64,000 nucleotides of DNA from Candidatus Poribacteria bacterium (GTDB taxonomy: Bacteria > Poribacteria > WGA-4E > WGA-3G), in NCBI GenBank assembly GCA_022821495.1, contig JAJEDN010000054.1:30917-94916 (forward strand), in the 5' to 3' direction. Under the pieces are notes generated by a model. The model was not told the DNA's origin, did not search any database, and saw only the letters and a program-made list of their open reading frames with translations. Shown piece after piece: positions 25,140-34,156 of this stretch. How positions within the stretch are numbered: position 1 is the first letter of the stretch; every line of letters begins with the position of its first letter. The translations under genes and the position numbers were made by a program.

Positions 25140-26102
25140 TTGAAACATATATTTCAACTCATTCTATCTATCACTCTATTTTTTCCAGTTGTTACTTTCG
25201 CTGCATTTAACGACATCGGTGTTGGCGCGATACCTCTCGGTTTAGGTGGAGCATTCGTTGCACTCGCCGATGATAGCAACGCAGCGAATTACAATGCCGC
25301 AGGTTTAGGCTATATCGACGCTATCCACCTCGGTGGAACACACGCACAGCGTTTTAATGGACTCATTACTTATAACGCTATCAGCGGCATTATCCCTGTC
25401 GGGAAAATAGGTGCGATCGGAGCGAGTCTCGGTATCCTGGCAGAAGATTCTGAAATTTATCGGGAACAGATAGTACGTATCTCTTACGGCAACGCACTTT
25501 TCAAACAATTCGCGATTGGTGCAAATCTGAAACTTTTCGGAACCTCTTTTGATGAAGCGAACGAATTCGTCGCCGAGAACCCGTATTTTGCTCAAACATC
25601 CAGCTCAGCCGTCTCTTTTGATCTGGGGGTGATTGCAAAACCATTCAAAAGCCTTAGCCTCGGTGCGTCCGCAGAGAATTTACTGCCTGCAGATATGAGT
25701 ATCTCCAATACCCCCATTGACGACACACCTATAGCACCGGTACCAATGAACATTCGCGTAGGCTTGGCATACAGACTTGAATCTATCGCAGAGATGAGCA
25801 CACAAGGTGCGGCAGTCAGCAATTTATTGAAAGGTAGTTTAGGGACGCTCGAGATTGCATCTCGTAATGATGCCACTTATATCCGCACAGGCATAGAAAT
25901 CTGGTTGAATAAATCCATTGCTCTCCGTGGTGGTTACGGGATAAAAAATGGCAGCGATTCCGCCACAACGCTAAGTTTTGGTGGAAGTGCTAAGCTCCCA
26001 ATCAGTAGCACCTCTCTCCAACTTGATTACGGATTTCAGCTGCTAAGTGGGGACTTTCAAGACAATATAACACAACGGTTTTCCGTCAATCTACTACTCT
26101 AA
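25140..26102 (+). CDS. PorV/PorQ-like outer membrane barrel protein (UPF0164 type)
   Basis: 320 residues from a TTG at 25140. That start gives AAAGGA (25125-25130) at 9-nt spacing and puts a signal peptide ('KHIFQLILSITLFFPVVTFA') at the N-terminus. The GTG at 25044 has neither. The mature protein begins 'AFNDIGVGAIPLGLGGAFVALADDSNAANYNAAGLGYID', the diagnostic PorV/UPF0164 start, followed by repeated amphipathic strands and a terminal 'QRFSVNLLL' with an aromatic/Leu end like an outer-membrane barrel. PorV proteins bind the C-terminal domains of type IX secretion cargo. The next gene encodes a protein with such a C-terminal domain. Confidence 0.8.
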   Translation: MKHIFQLILSITLFFPVVTFAAFNDIGVGAIPLGLGGAFVALADDSNAANYNAAGLGYIDAIHLGGTHAQRFNGLITYNAISGIIPVGKIGAIGASLGILAEDSEIYREQIVRISYGNALFKQFAIGANLKLFGTSFDEANEFVAENPYFAQTSSSAVSFDLGVIAKPFKSLSLGASAENLLPADMSISNTPIDDTPIAPVPMNIRVGLAYRLESIAEMSTQGAAVSNLLKGSLGTLEIASRNDATYIRTGIEIWLNKSIALRGGYGIKNGSDSATTLSFGGSAKLPISSTSLQLDYGFQLLSGDFQDNITQRFSVNLLL

Positions 26103-26117
26103 AGAAAGATTTTTGAA

Positions 26118-27515
26118 ATGAAAAACACAGCGATTATTTTCCTACTTATCGTTAATCTATTGATCGCCATAAACGGTTATACTGCGGTTACTTCTGTCGG
26201 TGAGATAAATGTCGTTGGCCAAACAAAAGGTATTGTGCCTGCCAGTTCAACGGTGCCTTTGATTGTAACGCTTATAATAGACAGATCACTTGCAGAACCG
26301 GGGGAAGAAATTAAGGTTATTGAAATCGCAATGCCACCTGGATTCCTGACACAATCGTCCTACTTCAAAGGCATCTTGCGGGACCGGAACCCAATCGTAG
26401 CGCGAGCTGTCGTCTCGGGTGGAAATACCCTGCGCGTTGAACTCGCAGATGTCATCAACGATTTCCAAAATTCAATCTATGAAATTACCTTTGACTGCCA
26501 GACACCGAACACTCTTACATTAGAGGCAGTCTTCAGGGTGCGCTTGCGCAATCTTGATGACGCGCCTATCGGTGAATTTATCCGACCCGGACAAGCAGAC
26601 GGGAAACTCAACAACGACGACTTTACATTACAGGTAATTCCCAATGTGCCGCCTGACCCAGTTATAGGTTTTACGGCTGAAGCCGACACAACCGGCGAAA
26701 ATGATGTGACGCTCCGTTGGGAAAAATCAGATGACCCGGATGTCAACGGTTACCTCATCTACAGAGACAAGGAAGATCCTATTGATGTCAAAGACCGTTC
26801 CTCAACCACGTTCCGTGAAGTGAACGTTCTCCCGGGCGATCATACGTATCAGATCACAGCTTATAAAATACCTTCCTTGCAATCGGAACGTTCCGCGATA
26901 CAGTTTGTGACCGTATCAGAGGATGAAGCCGCGCCCGAACCACCAACGATGCTCAGCATTACCACCTCAAACGACGGCGTGGAAATTACGTGGAAACCGA
27001 GTGCCAGTCGTGATGTGATAACGTATCAAGTTCAGTTCAGGGCATCAGGAACGGGTGAACTCCAACCGCTTCCTAATGGTGAAATAGAGGCAAAACCAGA
27101 AGACGAACGTACAGGATATACGTTTATTGATACCCAAACATTGCCTATAGGCAGTTTTACTTATGCGGTCATCGCAATTGATGAAGCAGATAATAAATCC
27201 GCACCACTACAGAAAAAACTGCGCATCTTTGATAAACCGTATCCAAATCCATTCACGCCACTCTCTTTAGACCAAGATTTCAATCAGGTCGTATTCCCCG
27301 CGCGTTCAATTGAGGATGCTTCAGGTGAATTCACAGTACTCATCTACGACATTGATGGAATGCTTGTTAAAACCTTAACAGCACTGCCCGGTGAGACAGA
27401 ATTGACATGGGATGGTCGTGATGAAGCAGGAGAAATTATGGAAAGCGGCGTTTATATTTACCAACTTCAGGTAGGAGAAAATTTTAAAACAGGGACGCTA
27501 ATCCTCGCCAAATAA
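26118..27515 (+). CDS. secreted fibronectin type III protein with FlgD-like C-terminal domain
   Basis: 465 residues. A signal peptide ('MKNTAIIFLLIVNLLIAINGYTA') is followed by an immunoglobulin-like region of ~150 residues, then two FN3 domains: one around residues 180-270 ('DVTLRWEKSDDPDVNGYLIYRD', 'GDHTYQITAYK') and one around 275-370 ('GVEITWKPSASRDVITYQVQF', 'GSFTYAVIAID'). The last 95 residues read 'YPNPFTPLSLDQD', 'VLIYDIDGMLVKTL' and 'ESGVYIYQLQVGENFKTGTLILAK', a FlgD/sorting-type domain. It lies 15 bp after the PorV-like gene, so both are probably coexpressed. The likely role is a surface or extracellular structural protein. Confidence 0.8.
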   Translation: MKNTAIIFLLIVNLLIAINGYTAVTSVGEINVVGQTKGIVPASSTVPLIVTLIIDRSLAEPGEEIKVIEIAMPPGFLTQSSYFKGILRDRNPIVARAVVSGGNTLRVELADVINDFQNSIYEITFDCQTPNTLTLEAVFRVRLRNLDDAPIGEFIRPGQADGKLNNDDFTLQVIPNVPPDPVIGFTAEADTTGENDVTLRWEKSDDPDVNGYLIYRDKEDPIDVKDRSSTTFREVNVLPGDHTYQITAYKIPSLQSERSAIQFVTVSEDEAAPEPPTMLSITTSNDGVEITWKPSASRDVITYQVQFRASGTGELQPLPNGEIEAKPEDERTGYTFIDTQTLPIGSFTYAVIAIDEADNKSAPLQKKLRIFDKPYPNPFTPLSLDQDFNQVVFPARSIEDASGEFTVLIYDIDGMLVKTLTALPGETELTWDGRDEAGEIMESGVYIYQLQVGENFKTGTLILAK

Positions 27516-27667
27516 CACGGTTTAGTTTCCATTTTTCCGCAGCATTTTGCCCACCCAGACTCAGTAGGCGCGGTTTTGCGGCGTACCCGTCCAAATGCGA
27601 CCTGCATTCCTAACCGCACTGGATCGTTAAGCGAAAACATGGAACCCAATAATTTCTTGAAACTAAA
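27516..27667. repeat. miniature inverted-repeat element, second family member
   Basis: TTTAGTTTC (27521-27529) and GAAACTAAA (27659-27667) form 9-bp inverted ends. Inside are the hairpin core shared with 21676-21728 and the 16-nt block AACCCAATAATTTCTT (27643-27658) shared with 4435-4450. It therefore joins modules seen separately elsewhere. No convincing target duplication is visible. It starts within a few bases of the previous stop codon. Confidence 0.6.
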
Positions 27668-27692
27668 TACCCTTTGCTAACTCAAAAAACTG

Positions 27693-27722
27693 TTGACTTA
27701 ATTCTCAATTCAAGGTTATATT
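27693..27722 (+). promoter_or_regulatory. promoter of the Ycf48-like gene
   Basis: TTGACT (27693-27698), 18-bp spacer, TATATT (27717-27722), leaving a leader of about 135 nt before the ATG at 27863. Nothing else recognisable lies in the leader. Confidence 0.6.
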
Positions 27723-27862
27723 ATACCTTTAATTACTTATGACAAATTTTTGGCTTGTTAAGCCGCATTAAATTTTTATAACAGCAAGTTTTTAGTAATC
27801 TACAAACTACATCAAAAAATACCTGCTGTTAATCCAACATCAAAAAAGGAGATACAATAACA

Positions 27863-28906
27863 ATGAACAAATTTGAGTCACGCCCATCATGGGGGATAAC
27901 CCTACTCGCAATCACCGGTATCTTAGCAATTGTGCTACCGGCATCAGGAAATTGGAATATCCTACAAGAACGCGACCCTGAGGTTAGGGATTACATGTCC
28001 ATCATTTTTACGAGCGAACAAAACGGATGGACAGTCGGTGTTTCGCCGTTTAACTTAGACTATCCCGGCTTTATCGGATATACGACAGATGGCGGAGCAA
28101 CATGGAGTAGAGCAGAGATTGATATTAAAGACCAACTCAACAGTCTCTATTTTTTAGACGACAAACACGGCTGGGCAATTGGCGAAAATGGTATGATTGC
28201 TGCCACTACCAACGGCAGAGATTGGGAACTTCAAACAAGTAAAGTCGGCAATGGACTTAATGGCATCTACTTCACCAATAAGGATGTAGGGTTTGCAGTT
28301 GGCGCAAACGATACCATTCTCTCAACGACAACCGGTGGACGTTCTTGGAAAATTCTTCAAGGTGGGCAACTCGGCGCCGTTGGTGATGATGAAGCAACGA
28401 TGTACAGTGCCATTCAGTTTATCAACGAATCCACAGGTTGGGTCGCGGGTGTCCACGTCGTCCCACAAGTGAGTCAAAATAGCGTGATCCAGAAGACAAC
28501 AGATGGCGGACAGAGTTGGGAGGCACAAGAAACTGGCGCGGAAGATGTGCTTAAAGATATCTTTTTCTTAGATGAGAAGCACGGTTGGGCGGTCGGTGAG
28601 AACGGTCTTATCCTTCATACCAGTAACGGTGGTGGAAAATGGGCAATACAGATGAGCAACACCGAAGAAACACTGAGAAGCATCCAATTCGCTGATCAAT
28701 ATATGGGCTGGGCGGTCGGCGGAGAACTCGGTGTCGGTGTGATTGTACATACCAATAACGGTGGTAAGGATTGGGAAGTCCAGGACTTGGGTGATCTCAA
28801 GGCAGGTATGTTAGAGGTTGGGAAGATCCGATTGAATAGCGTCTTTATTTTAGGCAAACAGGTCTGGTTAACAGGCGGAAATGGTGTAATATTGCAAGGG
28901 AAGTAA
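27863..28906 (+). CDS. Ycf48-like beta-propeller protein
   Basis: 347 residues behind AAGGAGAT. A hydrophobic N-terminal segment ('WGITLLAITGILAIVLPASG') suggests export. The rest consists of repeated blades of ~45 residues: 'LYFLDDKHGWAIGENGMIAATTNGRDWELQ', 'IYFTNKDVGFAVGANDTILSTTTGGRSW', 'IQFINESTGWVAGVHV', 'IFFLDEKHGWAVGENGLILHTSNGGGKW' and 'IQFADQYMGWAVGGELGVGVIVHTNNGG'. The GWAVG and T-x-N/D-G-G-x-x-W motifs are those of the Ycf48/BNR family. In cyanobacteria Ycf48 assists photosystem II. In non-photosynthetic bacteria these are generic secreted propellers. The role here is unknown. Confidence 0.85.
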   Translation: MNKFESRPSWGITLLAITGILAIVLPASGNWNILQERDPEVRDYMSIIFTSEQNGWTVGVSPFNLDYPGFIGYTTDGGATWSRAEIDIKDQLNSLYFLDDKHGWAIGENGMIAATTNGRDWELQTSKVGNGLNGIYFTNKDVGFAVGANDTILSTTTGGRSWKILQGGQLGAVGDDEATMYSAIQFINESTGWVAGVHVVPQVSQNSVIQKTTDGGQSWEAQETGAEDVLKDIFFLDEKHGWAVGENGLILHTSNGGGKWAIQMSNTEETLRSIQFADQYMGWAVGGELGVGVIVHTNNGGKDWEVQDLGDLKAGMLEVGKIRLNSVFILGKQVWLTGGNGVILQGK

Positions 28907-28910
28907 ACAA

Positions 28911-28957
28911 CGCGTAGCGGAAGCACACCTGACCGAACCACAAGGTAATTTAAAAAA
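28911..28957 (+). repeat. dispersed repeat module before the aminotransferase
   Basis: GCGTAGCGGAAGCACACC, then GACCGAACCACAAGGTAAT and an A-run. This is the same module as 20794-20822 and lies immediately 5' of a start codon again. Here an additional GGAGGT (28962-28967) follows it. Confidence 0.65.
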
Positions 28958-28973
28958 TAGTGGAGGTATAATT

Positions 28974-30146
28974 TTGGAAACATCCACATTCGCAACGCGG
29001 ATGAGTCGATTGGGAACAGAGTCCGCATTTGAGGTACTTGCCAAAGCCAAACAACTTGAGGCGCAAGGCAAGGACATCATCCACTTAGAGATCGGACAAC
29101 CGGATTTCCCAACACCGATTAATATTATTGAAGCAGCTTACAAAGCCATGAAGGAAGGACATACCGGGTATTGTCCATCCGCAGGTGTACCAGCGTTTCG
29201 AGAAGTCGTCGCGCAGCATATAACGGACACACGGGGTATTACAATACACCCTGACGAGGTCACGGTAACCCCCGGTGCAAAGCCGATCATCTTCTTCACC
29301 ATCCTCGCTTTAATAGATGATGGTGATGAGGTGATTTATCCTGAACCGGGTTTTCCTGTTTATGAATCCGTTATTGACTTCATCGGTGGAAAAGCGATAC
29401 CGCTGCCACTTCGTGAGGAGGTTGATTTCCGGTTCCGACTCGAAGACCTCGCGGACGCAATCTCCGATCGGACGAAACTCCTAATTCTCAACTCACCGCA
29501 GAATCCAACAGGCGGCACACTCACCTCTGAAGACCTTGATGCTATTGCTGAACTCGCCCAGAAACACAATTTTTATGTCTTGACAGATGAAGTTTACTCT
29601 CGAATCCTCTATGAGGGCAAACACCACAGCGTCCTCAGCCTCCCCGGTATGAAGGAACGGACAATTCTAATCGAAGGACACTCTAAAACCTACGCAATGA
29701 CAGGATGGCGATTGGGGTACGGTATCGCTCCCCAACCAATTGCTGATAAAATTACGCAGTTAACTATTAACTCAAACTCCTGCACTGCTACCTTCACACA
29801 ACTCGCAGGGATAGAAGCCCTTGCAGGTCCGCAAATTTTTGTGACGGAAATGGTCGCAGAATTTCAGAAGCGGCGTGATGCAATTGTAGATGGATTGAAT
29901 GCAATTGACGGGATCAGTTGTATAAAGCCCCTGGGTTCATTTTATGTGTTTCCGAATGTAACACAATTGCCCCTCTCATGTGAAGATCTTGCCGATTACA
30001 TCATGGAAGTGGCAGAGGTCGCACTTTTACCGGGAACCGCCTTCGGTAAGTACGGTGATGGTTACCTACGGCTTTCATACGCTAATTCGTTGGAAAATAT
30101 CCAAGAGGCATTAGGCAGAATTGAAACTGCTATTTCAAAATTGTAG
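28974..30146 (+). CDS. class I/II pyridoxal-phosphate aminotransferase
   Basis: 390 residues from a TTG start, supported by GGAGGT (28962-28967) 6 nt upstream. Fold-type I features are visible: 'IIHLEIGQPDFPTP', 'TGYCPSAGVPAFREVVAQH', 'VTVTPGAKPIIFFTILALIDDGDEVIYPEPGFPVYES', 'LLILNSPQNPTGG', 'FYVLTDEVYSRILY', and the Schiff-base Lys K238 in 'EGHSKTYAMTGWRLGYG', with the substrate-binding Arg in 'DGYLRLSYANS'. It resembles aspartate/alanine-type aminotransferases (subgroup Ib). The exact amino acid is uncertain. The next gene is thrB, so a role in aspartate-family amino acid metabolism is reasonable. Confidence 0.9.
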   Translation: METSTFATRMSRLGTESAFEVLAKAKQLEAQGKDIIHLEIGQPDFPTPINIIEAAYKAMKEGHTGYCPSAGVPAFREVVAQHITDTRGITIHPDEVTVTPGAKPIIFFTILALIDDGDEVIYPEPGFPVYESVIDFIGGKAIPLPLREEVDFRFRLEDLADAISDRTKLLILNSPQNPTGGTLTSEDLDAIAELAQKHNFYVLTDEVYSRILYEGKHHSVLSLPGMKERTILIEGHSKTYAMTGWRLGYGIAPQPIADKITQLTINSNSCTATFTQLAGIEALAGPQIFVTEMVAEFQKRRDAIVDGLNAIDGISCIKPLGSFYVFPNVTQLPLSCEDLADYIMEVAEVALLPGTAFGKYGDGYLRLSYANSLENIQEALGRIETAISKL

Positions 30147-30245
30147 CACTCTTCAGAGTTAGCAGTCATCAGCAGTTGTTAGTAAGGATATCCGCCTCTG
30201 TGACCTATAATTGAACACTGACAACTCATCACGGGAATTTCTTGT

Positions 30246-31175
30246 ATGCCTCCTACTTTTAACCAAAAAGCTATCGCACGGATTCCAGCAAGCACAACAA
30301 ACCTCGGGCCCGGGTTTGACGTACTCGGGCTTGCGTTGCAACTCTACAGCACAGTCACGCTGGAAACCACTAAAACCGACACGCAAGTTCTTGTTAGTGG
30401 CGTAGACGCGGATAAAATACCGGGCACGCCAGAGCATATCGCATTTCAAGCAGTAGAACTTGTCTTCAATCGAAGCGGCACTAAACCTCCAAAAGGCTTC
30501 AAATTGCAGATAGAGAATGGAATACCAGCGATTCGTGGATTGGGTGGTAGTGGAACGGCGATTCTTGGCGGGTTACTCACCGCAAATCTGCTATGCGACT
30601 CTCCATTTTCTGACATAGAACTCCTTAACTTTGCAACAGAATTAGAGGGACACCCAGACAATGTCGCTGCCTCATTGTATGGCGGCATCGTTGTCTCAGC
30701 ACTGGAGGATGCACAAGTGCATACCGTCCGGTTGGAATGTCCACCAGTGCTTTCGGTCGTGCTTGCAATTCCAGATTTTCCACTATCGACAGAACAAGCG
30801 CGAGGCGTGCTGCCCACATCAGTAAGTTTCGCAGATGCAATATATAATACGAGTCGAAGTACCCTGTTAATTGCCAGTATTGCTACAGGTCAATTTGAGA
30901 TGTTACCTGTCGCTATGAAAGACAGGTTACATCAGCCATACCGTGCCTCGCTAATTCCAGGATTTGACGATGTCGCAAAAGCCGCTACCGCTGCTGGGGC
31001 ACTTAGCGTTGCGTTGAGTGGCGCGGGACCGACAGTCGCAGCCTACTGCTTAGACCATACAGATCAGGTGGCTGAACAGATGAAATCTGCCTTCAAAAAA
31101 CACCAGATTGTATCTGATATCAGAATTCTAAAGCCGGATGTTAATGGCGCGAGCGTTCATATTGAGAATATCTGA
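30246..31175 (+). CDS. thrB: homoserine kinase
   Basis: 309 residues, the usual length. It is a GHMP kinase with 'ARIPASTTNLGPGFDVLGLAL' (N-terminal homoserine-binding part), the ATP loop 'GIPAIRGLGGSGTAILGGLL', 'LEGHPDNVAASLYGGIV', and the third motif 'ALSGAGPTVAAYCLD'. The enzyme phosphorylates homoserine in threonine synthesis in the cytoplasm. The 99-bp gap before it contains imperfect CAGTCATCAGCAGT-type short repeats and no clear promoter or strong ribosome site (only GGGAA). No thrA or thrC lies nearby, so the pathway is not clustered. Confidence 0.92.
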   Translation: MPPTFNQKAIARIPASTTNLGPGFDVLGLALQLYSTVTLETTKTDTQVLVSGVDADKIPGTPEHIAFQAVELVFNRSGTKPPKGFKLQIENGIPAIRGLGGSGTAILGGLLTANLLCDSPFSDIELLNFATELEGHPDNVAASLYGGIVVSALEDAQVHTVRLECPPVLSVVLAIPDFPLSTEQARGVLPTSVSFADAIYNTSRSTLLIASIATGQFEMLPVAMKDRLHQPYRASLIPGFDDVAKAATAAGALSVALSGAGPTVAAYCLDHTDQVAEQMKSAFKKHQIVSDIRILKPDVNGASVHIENI

Positions 31176-31271
31176 CAATCAACAATTAAACCTTGATTCG
31201 ACAATTACCGTCTAAAAGGTTTTCCTTTAGAAATCTTCTCTTGTAACCTAACATTGAAAACCGATAAAAAG

Positions 31272-34139
31272 ATGTCAAATTTTCATACAGAAAACATTGC
31301 ATCAATACTGAACAAATTCGACACCAACATGGACCAAGGGTTGAGCGCGGAGACTCTTGGAAAAGCGAGAGCACGGCATGGCAAGAACGAGTTTGCTTCT
31401 AAAAAAAATGCCTTCCCTCTTAAGGCGTTTCTGATGTCGCTGCTGACATGGCGCATTATCGTTTTAGCACTCATGACAACAATCCTGATTATTTCCTTTG
31501 TCAATGGTGCAAATAGCATTAGTCTCCATACAGCGGGTATCGTCGGCGTAGTTTTAGTTATTCATATCGCGTATGCATGGACAACGGAGTACCGTATTCG
31601 CAATCGTGATGCCAGCATCAACAAACTCATGGTGCATAGTATCAAAGTCATTCGACAAGGAAAACTTGAAAAATGCGCACTGGAGGACATTGTCCCTGGC
31701 GATTTACTCTCATTCACTGCAGGAGACTACGTGCCTGCTGATGCCAGAATTATTGAATCTGAAGGGCTTACGATCGACGAATCCGGACTCTTTGGAACAG
31801 AGGCGCCAGTAGAAAAAACAAGCGTAGATATTCCAGACCCTGCTTTACCACCGGAAAAACAGAGAAACATGGCATTCGGTGGGACATACATCGTAGCTGG
31901 ACATGGAGCCGCAATCGTTGTAAAAACAGGAAAACAGATAGAAATATGGAAACAACGTCAAGATGCCCGTCCAATACCTATAGCGAATACCTTCGCTGAA
32001 AACGAAATCGGAGATTTACAGACGATTATAAAGATAACTGGTATGATCATCGCAGCTATAGCCGTAGCAATCGCATGGTGGTTTGAATACCAGAATCAGG
32101 TTACTGATTGGTACGCCTTAATCCATCTGGGTTTGTTATTTGCCGTTGCCGCAGCACCACACGATGTTATTAGATTGCTCCGCTTGTCATTTTCTAAACA
32201 TGCCCAAAAATTGATGGAAAAAGGGCTCACATTACGCAATTCACGCAGCCTTGAGAAATTGAGTCGCATTACCACCTTTTGTGCAAATGAAACTGGGCTT
32301 GCAACGACACGAGCACTAACGATCTCTCACCTCTTCGTTGATGAACAACTCATTGATGGCAACACGTGGCAAACATGGTTGGATACCCTGCAGGACCTGA
32401 CACCTACAGAACGACAAAAAGCGGTCGAAGCGATACCAATTGGCGGAAAAATTCCACAAGGTGCCCCACACTTGATATTCACTGCGGGTCTCGGCACCTC
32501 TGGCGGGCAGCGTCCGCATGACTCCGGCACTGCCAATATCACGGGAACTTCAGCAGCCTCAGACGATGAAGGAACACCTTCACCCAAGACCGCCATCGAA
32601 AAGAACATGGAAAGCCTCGGCTATCAACTCGATAGTGTCAAAACGAAACTCCCCTTGGTGGACGCATACCCTTCAACGCGTACCTATGGATACCAGATGC
32701 AAGTGTTTGAGTCCGCACCGGAAGATTATCTCAATATCATTTTTGGAGATGCACGGACAATACTCAATACCTGCGGTTCTGTACTTATTAACGGAGAAAT
32801 TACGCCCCTACTCAACGGTAAGCACGAAATGTACCATGAAATCATAGACTATCTGCTTAATACCAAGGCTCAGGTCTATGGGGTCGCCTTTCACTCCTCT
32901 AATGTTATTCTGAAACCGCAAGAGATGGAAAATAATCCTATCTTTTTAGGATTTATGAGTTTCTCGGTCAGCAATGACCAAGAGACGAAAACAATTCTGA
33001 AATCCAGTCTTGACACGGGGCTTAAAATTATCCTCATCTCCGAAAACCAAGAGCAAGAAACTGTTGACGTAGCAAAAGATCTCGGTCTTATTCACAACCG
33101 GAAAGCAGTGGCATCAAGAGAAGAACTTGAAGCAGTCCCGCGTGAACAAATTGACAACGAGACAGCGAAGTGGCTCGCTTATTCGCAGCCAACTTGGGAA
33201 CAGCGCAGGAATATTGTTCTGAGTCTAAAGCGTCAAGGACATGCCGTAGGATTTTTGGGGCAAAATAGAACGGATCTACGCGCAATGACTGTTTCGGATA
33301 TCACCCTTGCAAATAGTACACACGCATCACACGTCATACAAGCTGCAGCCGACGGACTCATCAGCAATAAAGGCTTCCAATCTGTAAGAGATGCACTCCT
33401 TCATGCCCGAGAGGCATACCATAATGCATCGAGTTTTCTCCGTTGGAATTTTTCCTGTACACTCTCACTACTCCTCACTCTCACGATCGGGACGGTACTG
33501 CACTATCTCTATAAAATGCCAATGCCTTTAACATTAACACAGATAATTTGGGTGCAACTCCTCTCAACCTTACTACCATCATTAGGTATAGGTACGGAAC
33601 AGATATTCGCTGATGAAAAACACCATCGACCAACCCTTTTTTCAAGGGCGCGTTTTTTCTCTAAAACGACAGGTATCGACATTATTTGCCGCGCCGTGAC
33701 CATCAGTCTAATGACAACCATTCCCTTCTTCTTTATGCTATGGCGTTCCCCTACCTTGTCAGACACACTTGGCGTTTCGACGCTAATGAAAGAAGTGTTC
33801 TCAAACGGAGATGTCGGAACGACAAATCCACCAGATATCGCGATAGCACGCACAGTCGTTTGTACCACACTCATCTTTACACAACTGGCTACATGCTGGC
33901 AAACACTACGTTATCCATGGGAATCACTATTTCAAAGAATGTTCGCGAACTCTCGGTTTATCGTCATCTTTCTCATCGTTATTGCCCTTCACCTGACAAC
34001 GCTCTATATCGAACCTGTCACGCAATTTTTAGGGATGGCACCACTTAAATGGGAATGGCAATGGACACTTCTGTTTAGTTTGATCTTGTTCCTACTCCCG
34101 CTAAATCTGGCAATAAACGCACATCCTGACGATGATTAA
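31272..34139 (+). CDS. degenerate P-type ATPase-fold membrane protein (pseudoenzyme)
   Basis: 955 residues from the ATG at 31272 (a TTG at 31254 is also possible; neither has a clear ribosome site). The architecture is that of a Ca2+/cation P2-type ATPase: N-terminal 'GLSAETLGKARARHGKNEF', actuator domain 'LEDIVPGDLLSFTAGDYVPADARII', a P/N region and six C-terminal helices. Every catalytic motif is altered. TGES is FGTE (31791-31802), the phosphorylated Asp of DKTGT is Asn in 'CANETGLAT' (codon 32286), the M4 PEGL is PHDV (32157-32168), TGD is SEN (33039-33047), GDGVND is GQNRTD (33258-33275), and the M6 NxxTD is QxxST. The frame is open over 2.9 kb, so it is maintained. It cannot pump ions by the known mechanism. 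Confidence 0.88.
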   Translation: MSNFHTENIASILNKFDTNMDQGLSAETLGKARARHGKNEFASKKNAFPLKAFLMSLLTWRIIVLALMTTILIISFVNGANSISLHTAGIVGVVLVIHIAYAWTTEYRIRNRDASINKLMVHSIKVIRQGKLEKCALEDIVPGDLLSFTAGDYVPADARIIESEGLTIDESGLFGTEAPVEKTSVDIPDPALPPEKQRNMAFGGTYIVAGHGAAIVVKTGKQIEIWKQRQDARPIPIANTFAENEIGDLQTIIKITGMIIAAIAVAIAWWFEYQNQVTDWYALIHLGLLFAVAAAPHDVIRLLRLSFSKHAQKLMEKGLTLRNSRSLEKLSRITTFCANETGLATTRALTISHLFVDEQLIDGNTWQTWLDTLQDLTPTERQKAVEAIPIGGKIPQGAPHLIFTAGLGTSGGQRPHDSGTANITGTSAASDDEGTPSPKTAIEKNMESLGYQLDSVKTKLPLVDAYPSTRTYGYQMQVFESAPEDYLNIIFGDARTILNTCGSVLINGEITPLLNGKHEMYHEIIDYLLNTKAQVYGVAFHSSNVILKPQEMENNPIFLGFMSFSVSNDQETKTILKSSLDTGLKIILISENQEQETVDVAKDLGLIHNRKAVASREELEAVPREQIDNETAKWLAYSQPTWEQRRNIVLSLKRQGHAVGFLGQNRTDLRAMTVSDITLANSTHASHVIQAAADGLISNKGFQSVRDALLHAREAYHNASSFLRWNFSCTLSLLLTLTIGTVLHYLYKMPMPLTLTQIIWVQLLSTLLPSLGIGTEQIFADEKHHRPTLFSRARFFSKTTGIDIICRAVTISLMTTIPFFFMLWRSPTLSDTLGVSTLMKEVFSNGDVGTTNPPDIAIARTVVCTTLIFTQLATCWQTLRYPWESLFQRMFANSRFIVIFLIVIALHLTTLYIEPVTQFLGMAPLKWEWQWTLLFSLILFLLPLNLAINAHPDDD

Positions 34140-34156
34140 GAAGAGACATTAAACAA

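Noticed and set aside
30147..30245. CAGTCATCAGCAGT-like short repeats before thrB, considered as a threonine leader or riboswitch
   Set aside because: No Thr/Ile codon run, no terminator/antiterminator pair. Similar low-complexity text occurs at 57575-57625, so it is a dispersed repeat.
31272..34139. Annotation as a calcium-transporting ATPase
   Set aside because: The phosphorylated Asp, TGES, TGD, GDGVND and the M4/M6 ion ligands are all changed, so transport by the known cycle is not supported.
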